Shown here in pieces: positions 46,278 through 55,185 of a DNA stretch of 56,602 nt. Numbering within the stretch: the first letter of the stretch is position 1; each line of letters starts with the position of its first letter. The stretch is from positions 1-56,602 of IMG/VR virus record IMGVR_UViG_3300033064_001798; one strand, written 5' to 3'. A program made the translations under genes and the position numbers. The notes below the pieces were generated by a model that searched no databases, was not told the origin of the DNA, and saw only the letters and a program-made list of their open reading frames with translations. The DNA is from a virus.

Positions 46278-47210
46278 ATGTATCATAAAACACACAGACC
46301 AAAACACTTTAAAGAAATTATAGGAAAGGCAAATAAAATTGTTGCCAATACTATAGAGACTTTTATTGATAACGGTACTCTCAGTCATACTTTGCTTTTT
46401 AGTGGAATAAGAGGGGTCGGCAAGACAACAATTGGTAAATTAATTGCTGAGAAATTGGGTTGCACAACTGAAAATGTTAATGTATTTGAGCTAAACACAA
46501 GTAGCGATAGAGGTATAAATAAAGCAAGAGACATTATAAAAAATGCAGTATATAAACCTCATATCGGTGACAAAAAAGTATACATATTGGATGAGGTCCA
46601 CCAAGTTACACCAGAATTCTCAGAGGCTATGCTACAGATAACTCAGGACACTCCAGATCATGTGTATTTTATTCTATGTACCAGTAAACCAGAAGAATTA
46701 GATGACGCATTACTTAGTAGGTGTGAAAAATATGTGATGAACCCTTGTAATAGCAGGGAGATTGCAAACTTGTTAAATAGAATTTGTAAAGAAGAAAAGT
46801 TAGAGGTTTCTAAAAAAGTCATAAATTATATATCTGCAAATTCTGATGGTGTACCAAGAGAGGCGCTTGTATCTTTACATCAGGTATCCAATCTTAATGA
46901 GGATGCGGCACTTACGCTATTACAAGAGGATGTTATTGATGAGAATGTTTTTATAAATTTAGTAAATGCGTTATGGAAAAAGAAACCTTGGAAAGCAACA
47001 AGAAACCTCGTTAAAAAATGTTCAAAAAAGCCAGAAGTTACAAGACATGGGGTCTTATCTTATGTGTCAACTTGTTTAATTAATTCAGATAAGGTTGATC
47101 CTCAATTGATGTTGATTTTTGATACATTCTCTCAAAGTTTTAAAAAAAGTGGTAGAGAAGGGTACAATGGATTGATTTTCGCTTGTGCAGTTTGTTTGGA
47201 AGGTGTTTAA
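46278..47210 (+). CDS. clamp loader ATPase (DnaX gamma/tau-like)
   Basis: 310 residues. FKEIIG start region, Walker A SGIRGVGKTT around residue 43-50, Walker B VYILDEVHQV near 110, sensor 1 ILCTSKPEEL, and LLSRCEKY with the SRC arginine finger near 155. It lacks the Zn module in the usual place and the tau C-terminus. It loads the clamp for the phage polymerase. ATG 46278 has AAAGGAAG upstream; longer in-frame starts run through the tRNA. Confidence 0.9.
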   Translation: MYHKTHRPKHFKEIIGKANKIVANTIETFIDNGTLSHTLLFSGIRGVGKTTIGKLIAEKLGCTTENVNVFELNTSSDRGINKARDIIKNAVYKPHIGDKKVYILDEVHQVTPEFSEAMLQITQDTPDHVYFILCTSKPEELDDALLSRCEKYVMNPCNSREIANLLNRICKEEKLEVSKKVINYISANSDGVPREALVSLHQVSNLNEDAALTLLQEDVIDENVFINLVNALWKKKPWKATRNLVKKCSKKPEVTRHGVLSYVSTCLINSDKVDPQLMLIFDTFSQSFKKSGREGYNGLIFACAVCLEGV

Positions 47211-47215
47211 TTTGA

Positions 47216-47293
47216 TAGGGTATAGTTTAGTCTGGTCTAAAACATCGGGTTTTGAACCCGTAATCATAGGTTCGAATCCTATTACCCTTGCCA
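47216..47293 (+). tRNA. tRNA-Gln (TTG anticodon)
   Basis: 78 nt. Acceptor TAGGGTA/TACCCTT with a T-T mismatch at pair 1-72, G73 and encoded CCA; anticodon stem around loop TTTTGAA (TTG); D-arm GTTT/AAAC with GG in the loop; T-arm ATAGG TTCGAAT CCTAT perfect. A weak 1-72 pair and G73 are glutamine features in bacteria. Confidence 0.92.
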
Positions 47294-47312
47294 GCATTAT
47301 AAAGGAGAGTTT

Positions 47313-47558
47313 ATGTATTTTTCACCAGAAGAAATAAAAGAAATTAGATTAAAATACAAAGACTCATTTAAATGTATTAAATCAAATACAATAATTACAA
47401 AGACCCAATGCGGTCTTAGAAACGGACATTTTAAATGTAGAAGCGAGGGGTGTGGGTATGTTGAAGGTGATAATTTGGATATTGATAGCGATATTGATAG
47501 CACTGTTGGCAACACCATAACAGTAAAGAAACTAAAATTAAAAAGGAGGAAAAAATAG
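47313..47558 (+). CDS. small basic protein with cysteines, 81 aa
   Basis: Basic helix at the start (PEEIKEIRLKYKDSF) and three cysteines (TQCGL, FKC, EGCGY) with a lysine-rich tail. AAGGAG before ATG. Its stop codon overlaps the next GTG. Probably co-translated with the genes for recombination accessory and SSB. Function unknown. Confidence 0.68.
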   Translation: MYFSPEEIKEIRLKYKDSFKCIKSNTIITKTQCGLRNGHFKCRSEGCGYVEGDNLDIDSDIDSTVGNTITVKKLKLKRRKK

Positions 47559-48067
47559 TGTTAATAACAGAAGATGAGTTTATGGCAGATGTGGCGATTG
47601 ACCCAGATCAGTTGGACGAACTCTGGATGATACAACCGCAAGTATTTGAAAAGTATTCACAGAATTATGCAGAAGTAATGATGAAAAGGGATAATTTCAA
47701 AATAGAGGTTGATGCGCTAAAATCAAAAAAGATGAAAGAAATTATGGATGATCCAACTAAATTTGGTGTTAAAAAGACAACAGGCGAAATCATGTCAGCT
47801 CTTCTTATGGAGCAAGATGATTATGTTGCAAAATTAAAAGAATACAACCAAATAAACCATGATTACAATGTCGCAAAGGATAGAAAAGAAGCAGTAAGAC
47901 AGAAAAAAGATTCTCTTGAAAATATGGTTAAGCTATTTGGGCAGACATATTTTAGTGGACCGTTAGTTCCAAAGAAATTAGAATCTGGAGAAAGATACAT
48001 ATCAAAAAAAAGTAGTGAAGATAGTGTAAAAACAAGACGAGAATATAACTTAAAAAGGAGAAAGTAA
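47558..48067 (+). CDS. hypothetical replication/recombination accessory protein (GTG start)
   Basis: 169 residues, helical and charged, beginning at GTG 47558 with AAGGAGG upstream; the first in-frame ATG (47582) has no ribosome site. Placed directly before the SSB gene; size, charge and position recall recombination mediators of the UvsY kind, but no sequence motif shows it. Confidence 0.6.
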   Translation: MLITEDEFMADVAIDPDQLDELWMIQPQVFEKYSQNYAEVMMKRDNFKIEVDALKSKKMKEIMDDPTKFGVKKTTGEIMSALLMEQDDYVAKLKEYNQINHDYNVAKDRKEAVRQKKDSLENMVKLFGQTYFSGPLVPKKLESGERYISKKSSEDSVKTRREYNLKRRK

Positions 48068-49174
48068 ATGGCAAACGCAAAAAGCAGGTACGCAAAACTT
48101 AAAGACAGAGCAAGACGTTCAGCAAACAATGTTGAGGACCGAAAAGGCGGGACAAAGAAGAAATATTTCTTCTTAAACACAGATCCATCAGTAGTTGGCG
48201 AGAAAGAAATTGAGTTTTTTAAACCAAAGTACACAACTGGTAGAAATAAGAATATCATTGATATTCTGCCGTACCCAATTACCCAAGGTTGGTATAAAGA
48301 TCTTTTGGCATATAATAAAGATACAGTCGGCCTTGAAGAAGGAGATCTTGATTATAAACTTGAGGTTCCTGTTCATACTATTGGTGAAAAAGGGAATAAG
48401 AAACAATTCCTATGTCTAAGAGAAGCGCTTGGAAGAGAATGTCCGATTTGTAAAGAGATGTTTGAGTTTTACGGAAAGGACAATAAGACAAAAGATGATC
48501 AGGCTTATGCAAATTCCCTACAACCAAGATGGAGAGTATTCTATAACGTATTCGATTACGCAGAACCAGATAAAGGCATTCAGATTATGGAAATGGCTTT
48601 TAGTAACTTTGAGAAATTTCTAATGATGAGTTCTGGTCTAAGTTCTGATGGTATTGACGATGAGACTGATAGTGATCCAATTTATTTCTTCGAGCTTGAG
48701 GATGGAATGTCTCTAAAATTCTCAGGAATAAAAGATACATTTGGTACTATTGAGTATGTTAAGGTTGCAAGTTTCGATTTTGCTGATAGAAATGATCAGT
48801 ATGACGATGAGGTTCTTGACCAAACATACCCACTTGATAAAATGTTACCTGTGCCAAGTTATAAAGAGGTAGCTGATGCGTTTTCTAATCAGTATGAAGA
48901 TGATACTGACGAAGCGCCAAAGGACGAAGCGACTAAAGATGCACCTAAAGACGAAGCACCGAAAGATGACTTTAATGACTCTCCTGCTCCTGCATGTCCA
49001 GAGGGAGGAGTATTTGGTGCTAACTGTAATGAGTTTAACGAGTGTACGACCTGCGACGAAGAACTTTTTGATATGTGTTCTAAAGAACAGGTTAATCTTA
49101 AAGGCGATGAGAAAGTTGCAGATAAAGGCACAGAGGAACCAGTTAGAAAGAGAAGCTTTGGTTCTAGAGTATAA
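48068..49174 (+). CDS. single-stranded DNA-binding protein (gp32-like)
   Basis: 368 residues. Basic N-terminus (KSRYAKLKDRARRS), an OB-fold-like core with CxxC zinc element RECPICKEM (about 123-130) and PRWRVFYNVFDY, followed by an acidic, repetitive tail with APKDE units (about 275-300). The end has CPEGGVFGANC and CTTC, as in several phage SSBs. It coats ssDNA and recruits replication proteins by the acidic tail. Followed by a strong terminator. Confidence 0.8.
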   Translation: MANAKSRYAKLKDRARRSANNVEDRKGGTKKKYFFLNTDPSVVGEKEIEFFKPKYTTGRNKNIIDILPYPITQGWYKDLLAYNKDTVGLEEGDLDYKLEVPVHTIGEKGNKKQFLCLREALGRECPICKEMFEFYGKDNKTKDDQAYANSLQPRWRVFYNVFDYAEPDKGIQIMEMAFSNFEKFLMMSSGLSSDGIDDETDSDPIYFFELEDGMSLKFSGIKDTFGTIEYVKVASFDFADRNDQYDDEVLDQTYPLDKMLPVPSYKEVADAFSNQYEDDTDEAPKDEATKDAPKDEAPKDDFNDSPAPACPEGGVFGANCNEFNECTTCDEELFDMCSKEQVNLKGDEKVADKGTEEPVRKRSFGSRV

Positions 49175-49219
49175 TTAGTTAATTAATTAAAACGTTATGT
49201 GGATTTCGTTTTAAGACAG

Positions 49220-49254
49220 AAAAGGGTGTGGCGTTATGAGCGCCACACCCTTTT
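49220..49254 (+). terminator. Rho-independent terminator
   Basis: 14-bp perfect stem AAAAGGGTGTGGCG with its complement, 7-base loop, ending in TTTT. It separates the SSB gene from the RecA-like gene. An in-frame ATG at 49236 inside the loop is not a credible start. A weaker hairpin (AAAACG/CGTTTT) stands just before it. Confidence 0.9.
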
Positions 49255-49274
49255 CGCATTTATGGAGGTTTTAT

Positions 49275-50369
49275 ATGAGTAAAGAAGTAAAAGAAAGTAA
49301 AGATGATTTATTTTTGTCAACAGGTAGTACTTTAGTAAATTGTGCATGTAGTGATAGACATGATGGAGGTTTTAAATCTGGAACAATTTCAACTGTTTGT
49401 GGAGGTTCGAGTTCTGGGAAAACAATTCTTATGCTAACAGCTATGGCTGAAGCTGCACATGATAAAAAGTTTGATGATTATAGGTTAATATACGATGATG
49501 GTGAGTCTGCTCTAAATTTTGACATAGAGAGGTTATTTGGCAAGAAAACAAAAGAGAGATTGGAATCACCGTTAGTTGGTGACGATGGCGTTCCAATTAA
49601 TTCAAATACTGTTGATGATTTCAAAGCTATGTTGGTTAACTTGTGCAATAGTGGAGAGAAATTTGTATATGTGTTGGATTCGTTGGACTCTTTGACATCT
49701 AGTGAAGAAGTTGACAGAGAATTTAAAAATTCAATTAAGATAGCGAAAGCTATGGGTAACAGAGATGAAATTAAAGATATAAAAACTGGATACCAACTTG
49801 AAAAAAGTAAGAAAATTGGTCAGGCTCTTAGAAATATAAATAGCAAGATTAAAGAAACTGATTCCTTTCTAATTATTTTACAGCAGTTGCGTGTAAATAT
49901 AAATCCTAATTATGGGGAACCAACTGAGATTACCTCTGGCGGAAAAAGCCCATTCTATTACTCGTCGCATCAAATCAGAATGAAAGCTTCATCAAAGATA
50001 AAAGTTTCGTCCACGGATGAAACACAAATAGGCCATAATACAAGGATTAATATTGTAAAAAATAAGATCACAGGCAAGAAAAGAGAGGCGGTTGTTTCAA
50101 TTTATGAGTCATATGGCATGGATGATATTTCGTCTTGCTTAGACTTCTTAATAAGCAAGGGTTTTGTTAAAAACCTAGTTGATAAAAAAGGTGCCGTTAA
50201 AAAACAAAGTTTTAATATACCAGAATTTAAAATTAGTGGTACTAAAAAAAATATTATTAAGCAAATAGAGGACGATGGTTTGCATTGTAAGTTAAGTGAG
50301 TTAACTGGAAAATGTTGGAATAAGTATGAAGACAGCATAGAAATAAAGAGGGTTAAAAGATATGAATAA
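49275..50369 (+). CDS. RecA/UvsX-like recombinase
   Basis: 364 residues. Walker A GGSSSGKT around residue 43-50, LIYDDGESALNFD, Walker B-like FVYVLDSLDSL near 130 and LIILQQLRVNINP near 205 match RecA/UvsX core strands. It would catalyse strand exchange for recombination-dependent replication. ATG 49275 has GGAGG upstream. No promoter is seen between the terminator and this gene, so some read-through is presumably needed. Confidence 0.87.
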   Translation: MSKEVKESKDDLFLSTGSTLVNCACSDRHDGGFKSGTISTVCGGSSSGKTILMLTAMAEAAHDKKFDDYRLIYDDGESALNFDIERLFGKKTKERLESPLVGDDGVPINSNTVDDFKAMLVNLCNSGEKFVYVLDSLDSLTSSEEVDREFKNSIKIAKAMGNRDEIKDIKTGYQLEKSKKIGQALRNINSKIKETDSFLIILQQLRVNINPNYGEPTEITSGGKSPFYYSSHQIRMKASSKIKVSSTDETQIGHNTRINIVKNKITGKKREAVVSIYESYGMDDISSCLDFLISKGFVKNLVDKKGAVKKQSFNIPEFKISGTKKNIIKQIEDDGLHCKLSELTGKCWNKYEDSIEIKRVKRYE

Positions 50370-50916
50370 ATATAATTTGTTAACATATGAAAAACTTAAG
50401 TCCTTACTGCATTACAACCCTGATACCGGATTATTCACTTGGCGTGAAAGGGGCGGTGATACTGTTTATACTCGCATATTTAATAATGTATATGCCAACA
50501 AAGAGACAGGACATTTATGGGAACGTGATGGATATAAAAGAGTTTATTTAATGCTCACATTGAATGGTGACCCATATCATTTTTTTGCGCACAGGTTAGC
50601 ATGGTTTTATGTAACCAGTGAATGGCCTGAAGATCAAGTTGACCATATTAACGGAGATTCTACTGATAATAGATTTGTCAATCTGAGGGAGGTTGACAAC
50701 CAAGAAAATTGCAAAAATACAAAGTTATGTAAAAATAATTCATCTGGATTTAATGGTGTTAGTTGGCACAAAAGCAATAAAAATTGGTCTGCGTATATAA
50801 TGGTTGACCGCAAGAAAATTCATCTTGGTGGTTTCAAAGATAAACAAGACGCTATAAGTGCAAGAAAGCAAGCTAATATTAAATATGGCTACCACGAAAA
50901 TCACGGGAGGCAATAA
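50362..50916 (+). CDS. free-standing HNH homing endonuclease with AP2-like domain (intact)
   Basis: 184 residues. NKYNLLTYEKLKSLLHYNPDTG at the start, HNH core (AHRLAWFYVTSEWP, QVDHINGDSTDNRF), AP2-like part (SGFNGVSWHKSNKNW ... AISARKQANIKYGYHENHGRQ). It overlaps the RecA-like gene by 8 bases and the flap nuclease ATG by one (TAATG). Its final codons contain GGGAGG, the ribosome site of the next gene. Confidence 0.93.
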   Translation: MNKYNLLTYEKLKSLLHYNPDTGLFTWRERGGDTVYTRIFNNVYANKETGHLWERDGYKRVYLMLTLNGDPYHFFAHRLAWFYVTSEWPEDQVDHINGDSTDNRFVNLREVDNQENCKNTKLCKNNSSGFNGVSWHKSNKNWSAYIMVDRKKIHLGGFKDKQDAISARKQANIKYGYHENHGRQ

Positions 50917-51788
50917 TGGCGTTAACAATGCTAATTGACGGCAAAAATCTCAGCATGGCCACGTTCCATTCAACAGGCACAGAAATTAATGAAAAACCAA
51001 CTGGAATAATTTATGGGTTCCTTGAGAAGCTGCTAAAATATCAAAAAATAATAAATGCTGATAAATTTGTTTTTTGTTGGGACTCTAAGCATTATTTTAG
51101 GAAAGGTATATATCCCAAGTATAAAGTGAGGGATAATAGCAAACTCACTGAAGATGAGGTTAAAGACCACATCGAAGCATTAAGACAGATGGAAATATTA
51201 AAGTTTGAGATATTACCAAGATTAGGGTTCTCCAATGTATATGAACAATATGGATTCGAAGCCGATGATCTTATAGCTCAATATACTAAAACTGCACCAA
51301 AAGATGAGGAAATTGTCATATTAAGTGCAGACAAAGACCTACATCAATTAATGGAAAAAGATTCAAACAGAATCAGATGCTACAGTATAGCTACAAAAAG
51401 ATTTTATACAGATAAAAATGTTTTTGATGAATTTGGTGTAAATGCAAATCAGTGGGGCGTAGTGAAAGCAATGGCTGGTTGTAGTAGTGACAAGGTTGAT
51501 GGGATTAAAGGTGTTGGTGATAAAAGAGCTTCATCTTTTTTAAATAAAAGCTTGACAAAAGGTAAATTTTATGATAGTGTTATATCTAAAGAAGGGCAAG
51601 AATTAATTGAATTTAATAAGAGGTTAGTGATCTTGCCATTTGCAGAAAAAAGAATAATAAATTTAAACTGTGAACGTAACGATTTAGATAGAAGAAGTTT
51701 TATAGAATTTTTTGTTGACTATAAATACTTTTGGTGGCTAAAAAAGAAAAAGATATCACAGTGGATCGAGGTTTTTAATTTAAAATAA
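50916..51788 (+). CDS. 5'-3' exonuclease/flap endonuclease
   Basis: 290 residues. LIDGKNLSMATF at the start, FCWDSKHYFRKGIYPKYK, EADDLIA and ILSADKDLHQL are acidic metal-site motifs of the FEN/RNase H (T4 rnh) family, and DGIKGVGDKRA is the helix-hairpin-helix. It removes RNA primers and flaps. Ribosome site comes from the HNH gene end. Confidence 0.9.
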   Translation: MALTMLIDGKNLSMATFHSTGTEINEKPTGIIYGFLEKLLKYQKIINADKFVFCWDSKHYFRKGIYPKYKVRDNSKLTEDEVKDHIEALRQMEILKFEILPRLGFSNVYEQYGFEADDLIAQYTKTAPKDEEIVILSADKDLHQLMEKDSNRIRCYSIATKRFYTDKNVFDEFGVNANQWGVVKAMAGCSSDKVDGIKGVGDKRASSFLNKSLTKGKFYDSVISKEGQELIEFNKRLVILPFAEKRIINLNCERNDLDRRSFIEFFVDYKYFWWLKKKKISQWIEVFNLK

Positions 51789-51803
51789 AGGGAGGTTGTT
51801 AGA

Positions 51804-52178
51804 ATGGATGATGTTCAGGCAAAAACAGATGATATTATGGAAGAGGTTAAGGAATTTATTGACAGCATTAAGGCACAATTGAAAGGGCCAGATGACATTG
51901 TTAAACGCATTGAAAGTGGTGATCTTAATGACGTAGGAGATGACGGACAGAAGGTTGTGTTAAAACATTTCTTAACTTTGTTTTGGGAACTATTTTTGGC
52001 ATCGCAAGAATTAGCGTTGTTGGGTGACGTTAGCGCTTTCGTTGTTTATATTATGTTGTCAACCTTTTGTGAGGTAAGCAATGGCAAGACTTCAAATAAA
52101 GAAATTATTGATTACGCTAATAAGCTTGTTGCATTATTCAATGAGACTATAGAGGGTGAAGGTGATATTGATGGCTAA
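51804..52178 (+). CDS. hypothetical acidic protein, 124 aa
   Basis: Acidic and helical, with a hydrophobic stretch (FLTLFWELFLASQELALLG, about 57-75) that may be amphipathic. GGGAGG before ATG. It overlaps the nuclease gene by 8 bases. Function unknown. Confidence 0.68.
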   Translation: MDDVQAKTDDIMEEVKEFIDSIKAQLKGPDDIVKRIESGDLNDVGDDGQKVVLKHFLTLFWELFLASQELALLGDVSAFVVYIMLSTFCEVSNGKTSNKEIIDYANKLVALFNETIEGEGDIDG

Positions 52179-52965
52179 AGGCAGCAACTTTGAAAGAGAG
52201 GTATCAAAGGAACTTTCGCTATGGACGACAAATGGCGTAAGGGACGATATCTATTGGCGCAGTAGTCAATCAGGTGGCAGGGCTACCATAAGAGCCAGAC
52301 AGGGTAAGAAAACCGCTAATTCAGCAGGTGACATATGCTTTATAGATCCAATTGGTAAACCTTTATTAGATATATTTGTATTAGAGTTGAAAAATGGTTA
52401 TGGTGGCAAGAAAAGTCTAAATAGACAGAAAATAAAAGATTATGTTTCAGATTTAGTTCACTACAATACTTCTGACAAAAGGCAAAAGAAAAGAATCCAT
52501 GAGATAGCTCTTAAAACTTTAACTGATAAACAAAAAGCTGCGTGGTTTAAAAAGAAAGGAGGTTTTGATTATACGGAGTTTATTAACATTATGATTTTTA
52601 AAGAAATTGAAAAGTCAAAAAATGATGGCAAGATTTCTGTATTAGATATCTTGGATTCCAATTTAAAAAATAAAATATTAATAGATTGGGCTATAAAACT
52701 AAGCGGAGAGACAAGGGAACATGGTAGAGTGTCATGGATGCTTATCTTCAAAAGAGATAATAGAAAGAAATGCGTCATGATAGAGAGCAAAATGTTTCAT
52801 ATTTTGTGTGAAGACCAGAATGATAACTCAATACTTATTAAAAAATATATAAAAATGAATACATGTATTGATGATGTAAATGAAGTTTATATATTTGACT
52901 ATGTTGATTTCTTTAACTGGCTGAAATTTGGAACGCTTGAAAAAACTTTAGGGAGGATAAAATAA
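52171..52965 (+). CDS. PD-(D/E)XK nuclease-like protein
   Basis: 264 residues. GSNFEREVSKEL at the N-terminus, then AGDICFIDP and FVLELKNG give the D-(x)n-ExK arrangement of PD-(D/E)XK nucleases (about residues 54-78), with RSSQSGGRA before it. Could be a resolvase- or repair-type nuclease. ATG 52171 fits GGTGAAGGTGAT upstream and coupling with the previous gene. Substrate not clear. Confidence 0.65.
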   Translation: MAKGSNFEREVSKELSLWTTNGVRDDIYWRSSQSGGRATIRARQGKKTANSAGDICFIDPIGKPLLDIFVLELKNGYGGKKSLNRQKIKDYVSDLVHYNTSDKRQKKRIHEIALKTLTDKQKAAWFKKKGGFDYTEFINIMIFKEIEKSKNDGKISVLDILDSNLKNKILIDWAIKLSGETREHGRVSWMLIFKRDNRKKCVMIESKMFHILCEDQNDNSILIKKYIKMNTCIDDVNEVYIFDYVDFFNWLKFGTLEKTLGRIK

Positions 52966-53489
52966 TGAAAAGAGTTATAGTCGTAAATGGAGTTGCAAGG
53001 TCTGGTAAAGACACATTTGTTAATTTTTTAGAAAAGTCTTTAGATTCTCATTTGTTTAGAGTGTCTTCAATTAGTTCTGTTAAGACCTTTGCTGAAAAAA
53101 TACTTGATGTTAACCCAAATAAAAATGATAAGTACAGGAAGTTTCTATCTGATATTAAAGACTCTTGGACAGCATATAACAATGGACCATTTAACAGTAT
53201 GACAAATTTAATTGATGGACATTTGAAATCATTTAGCAATTCAGTCACTACTGTAATGGTTAGAGAGCCAGACGAGATAAGTAAGCTACTGGATTATTAC
53301 GATGGCAACTGTATGGCGGTTTTAATAACCAGAAGCGGCCTACCTATTCCTGACAATCATGCAGATATGAATGTACAAGATTATGATGGGTACTCTAATT
53401 ATATTGATAATAATGGAACCCTTGATGAATTTAGAGAAAAGGTAAGAATATTTTCAAGGAAAGTTGTCAATAGAGGAGGTATTATTTAA
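52965..53489 (+). CDS. deoxynucleoside monophosphate kinase-like P-loop protein
   Basis: 174 residues. Walker A GVARSGKDTF near the start and a layout like T4 gene 1/phage dNMP kinases (VMVREPDEI, AVLITRSG around 95-115). It would phosphorylate dNMPs for synthesis of phage DNA. Overlaps the previous and next genes by one base each (TAATG). Confidence 0.78.
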   Translation: MKRVIVVNGVARSGKDTFVNFLEKSLDSHLFRVSSISSVKTFAEKILDVNPNKNDKYRKFLSDIKDSWTAYNNGPFNSMTNLIDGHLKSFSNSVTTVMVREPDEISKLLDYYDGNCMAVLITRSGLPIPDNHADMNVQDYDGYSNYIDNNGTLDEFREKVRIFSRKVVNRGGII

Positions 53490-54088
53490 TGATGACAGAA
53501 AATTACGACAGTATAGAAGATACATTTGATAATCTGGATATTCTACTATTTACAGCAAAAGGTCCAATAAGTAATGTTATAAAATTGTTTACGTGGTCTA
53601 AATGGAGTCATGTTGGGGCGATCATTAAAATTAAAGGTGAATTATATTGTTGGGAAAGCACAACGCTTAATAGAAGCGAAAATTTAAGCGGCATTGTTAA
53701 AAAAGGGGTTCAGTTAACACCTTTGAAAGAAAGGATATCAGAGCATAAAGGTCAAGTAGCTGTTAAAAGATTAAATGTAGCAATAAGGGATATTTATTTC
53801 TTAGAGAAGTTGAATAGATTCAAAAAGAAAATGGATGGGGTTGAATATGAAGAAAACTATTGGGAGTTATTCAAGTCAACTTTTGATGTAGGCAAACTTG
53901 GTAAGAATAGAGAGGATCTTGAAAATGTATTTTGTTCAGAATTGATAGCAGAGGCTTTGCATAGAACAGATATCATACACCTATATCCACCATCAAATGA
54001 ATATACACCAGCAGATTTTGATAAGCAGCTACCATTTACAGCAGGGAATAGTTTTTTAGATATCAAACCAATTTTACTTAAGGTATAA
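53489..54088 (+). CDS. permuted papain-like (YiiX/NlpC-P60-type) hydrolase
   Basis: 199 residues. DILLFTAKGP, then WSHVGAIIK with the catalytic-type His, YCWES, and FCSELIAEAL with the Cys near residue 150: the His-before-Cys order of permuted NlpC/P60 (YiiX-like) hydrolases. These act on peptidoglycan or lipid/protein amide bonds. No signal peptide, so cytoplasmic action is likely before lysis. Two ATGs in tandem (53489, 53492). Confidence 0.75.
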   Translation: MMTENYDSIEDTFDNLDILLFTAKGPISNVIKLFTWSKWSHVGAIIKIKGELYCWESTTLNRSENLSGIVKKGVQLTPLKERISEHKGQVAVKRLNVAIRDIYFLEKLNRFKKKMDGVEYEENYWELFKSTFDVGKLGKNREDLENVFCSELIAEALHRTDIIHLYPPSNEYTPADFDKQLPFTAGNSFLDIKPILLKV

Positions 54089-54093
54089 CAGTT

Positions 54094-55185
54094 ATGATTA
54101 TTAATAGTATTAGTTTAAGAAATTTTAAATCACATCTTGATACAAAGATATGTCTGTCAAGTGGTATAACAGCTATATTGGGAGATCCACAGAATGGGAA
54201 ATCCAATATACTAAAAGCACTTGATTTTATATCAAATCATAAACCAACAAGATTTGATAAGGTTTCGAGTAATTTAAATGGTGATAATATTGTTAATGTT
54301 ACTTTGGACGTTCAAACTAACAATAGCAATATGCCAATATCTTTAACTAAAACGGACACCTCTACAGAATACCAAATCGCAAGTGCCGACCCTTACTCAA
54401 CGGTTGGTACGAGTGTGCCTGAACCTGTAAGAAATATATTAAATTTATCTGATCTATATATGCAAGGTCAAATTGATGAGCCTTTCCTGATTACTTCATC
54501 TGCTGGAGAGGTGTCCCGTACTATTAACAAAATCATACATTTAGACGAAATAAATAAATGGATTAAAAATATAACCAGCAAATTTAATTCTAAAAATAAT
54601 GAATTAAAAGTTGTAGAAAAAGATTGTTTAGGTTTAGATGATAAAATTAAGTCATATGATTTCATAGACAGTGTTGATGAGAAGGTGTTACAAGCAGAAG
54701 ACCTACATCTAATGAGAAATGATTTAATTATCAGATATGAAAGGCTATATCATGTAAGCAAAAGCTACCAGAAAATAGATGACGATATAACAGACGAAAG
54801 TATAAAAATGGGTGCCATAAAAGATGGTTTAAAAGAAATTAAAGCTTTAAAGAGTGGATATTCTAATCATAAAGATATTTTTGATACTATCGATTCTTAC
54901 TTGTCTAACAAAAAGGAATTGGCGCAGGAAAGAAAAAATAATAAATTTACGTCAGATAAACTATTAAAAATAAATTCACTTGTTGATAAGATACACCATT
55001 TAGCAGATATAGAAAGTGGCATATATAATGCACTTGAGAGCATGGACTCCAAAACTAAAGAGGTTAGAAAAATAACCAGGATAAAAAAAGATTACAATGA
55101 AATATTAATTGATATGAAAGTTTGTCCAACGTGTAAAACAAAAATAACAGGTAGAAGAATAGAAATCATAATGGAGAAATTATAA
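54094..55185 (+). CDS. half-length Rad50/SbcC-like ATPase ending at the zinc hook
   Basis: 363 residues. N-terminal ABC-type domain with LRNFKSHLDT and Walker A GDPQNGKSN around residue 31-39, Q-loop-like MQGQIDEPF near 128, then coiled coil (150-340) and CPTC zinc hook near 344-347, followed by only ~17 residues. The second coiled coil and the C-terminal lobe with signature and Walker B are missing. It may pair with a separate C-terminal half outside the window or be a minimal form. Its last base overlaps the SbcD start. Confidence 0.8.
   Translation: MIINSISLRNFKSHLDTKICLSSGITAILGDPQNGKSNILKALDFISNHKPTRFDKVSSNLNGDNIVNVTLDVQTNNSNMPISLTKTDTSTEYQIASADPYSTVGTSVPEPVRNILNLSDLYMQGQIDEPFLITSSAGEVSRTINKIIHLDEINKWIKNITSKFNSKNNELKVVEKDCLGLDDKIKSYDFIDSVDEKVLQAEDLHLMRNDLIIRYERLYHVSKSYQKIDDDITDESIKMGAIKDGLKEIKALKSGYSNHKDIFDTIDSYLSNKKELAQERKNNKFTSDKLLKINSLVDKIHHLADIESGIYNALESMDSKTKEVRKITRIKKDYNEILIDMKVCPTCKTKITGRRIEIIMEKL

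Noticed and set aside
49236-49274. RecA-like gene start at 49236
   Set aside because: The ATG is in the loop of a terminator hairpin and has no ribosome site; ATG 49275 has GGAGG.
51551-51580. TTGACA with a TATG-like downstream sequence inside the flap nuclease gene
   Set aside because: It lies within conserved coding sequence with no gene start nearby; chance match in AT-rich DNA is more likely.
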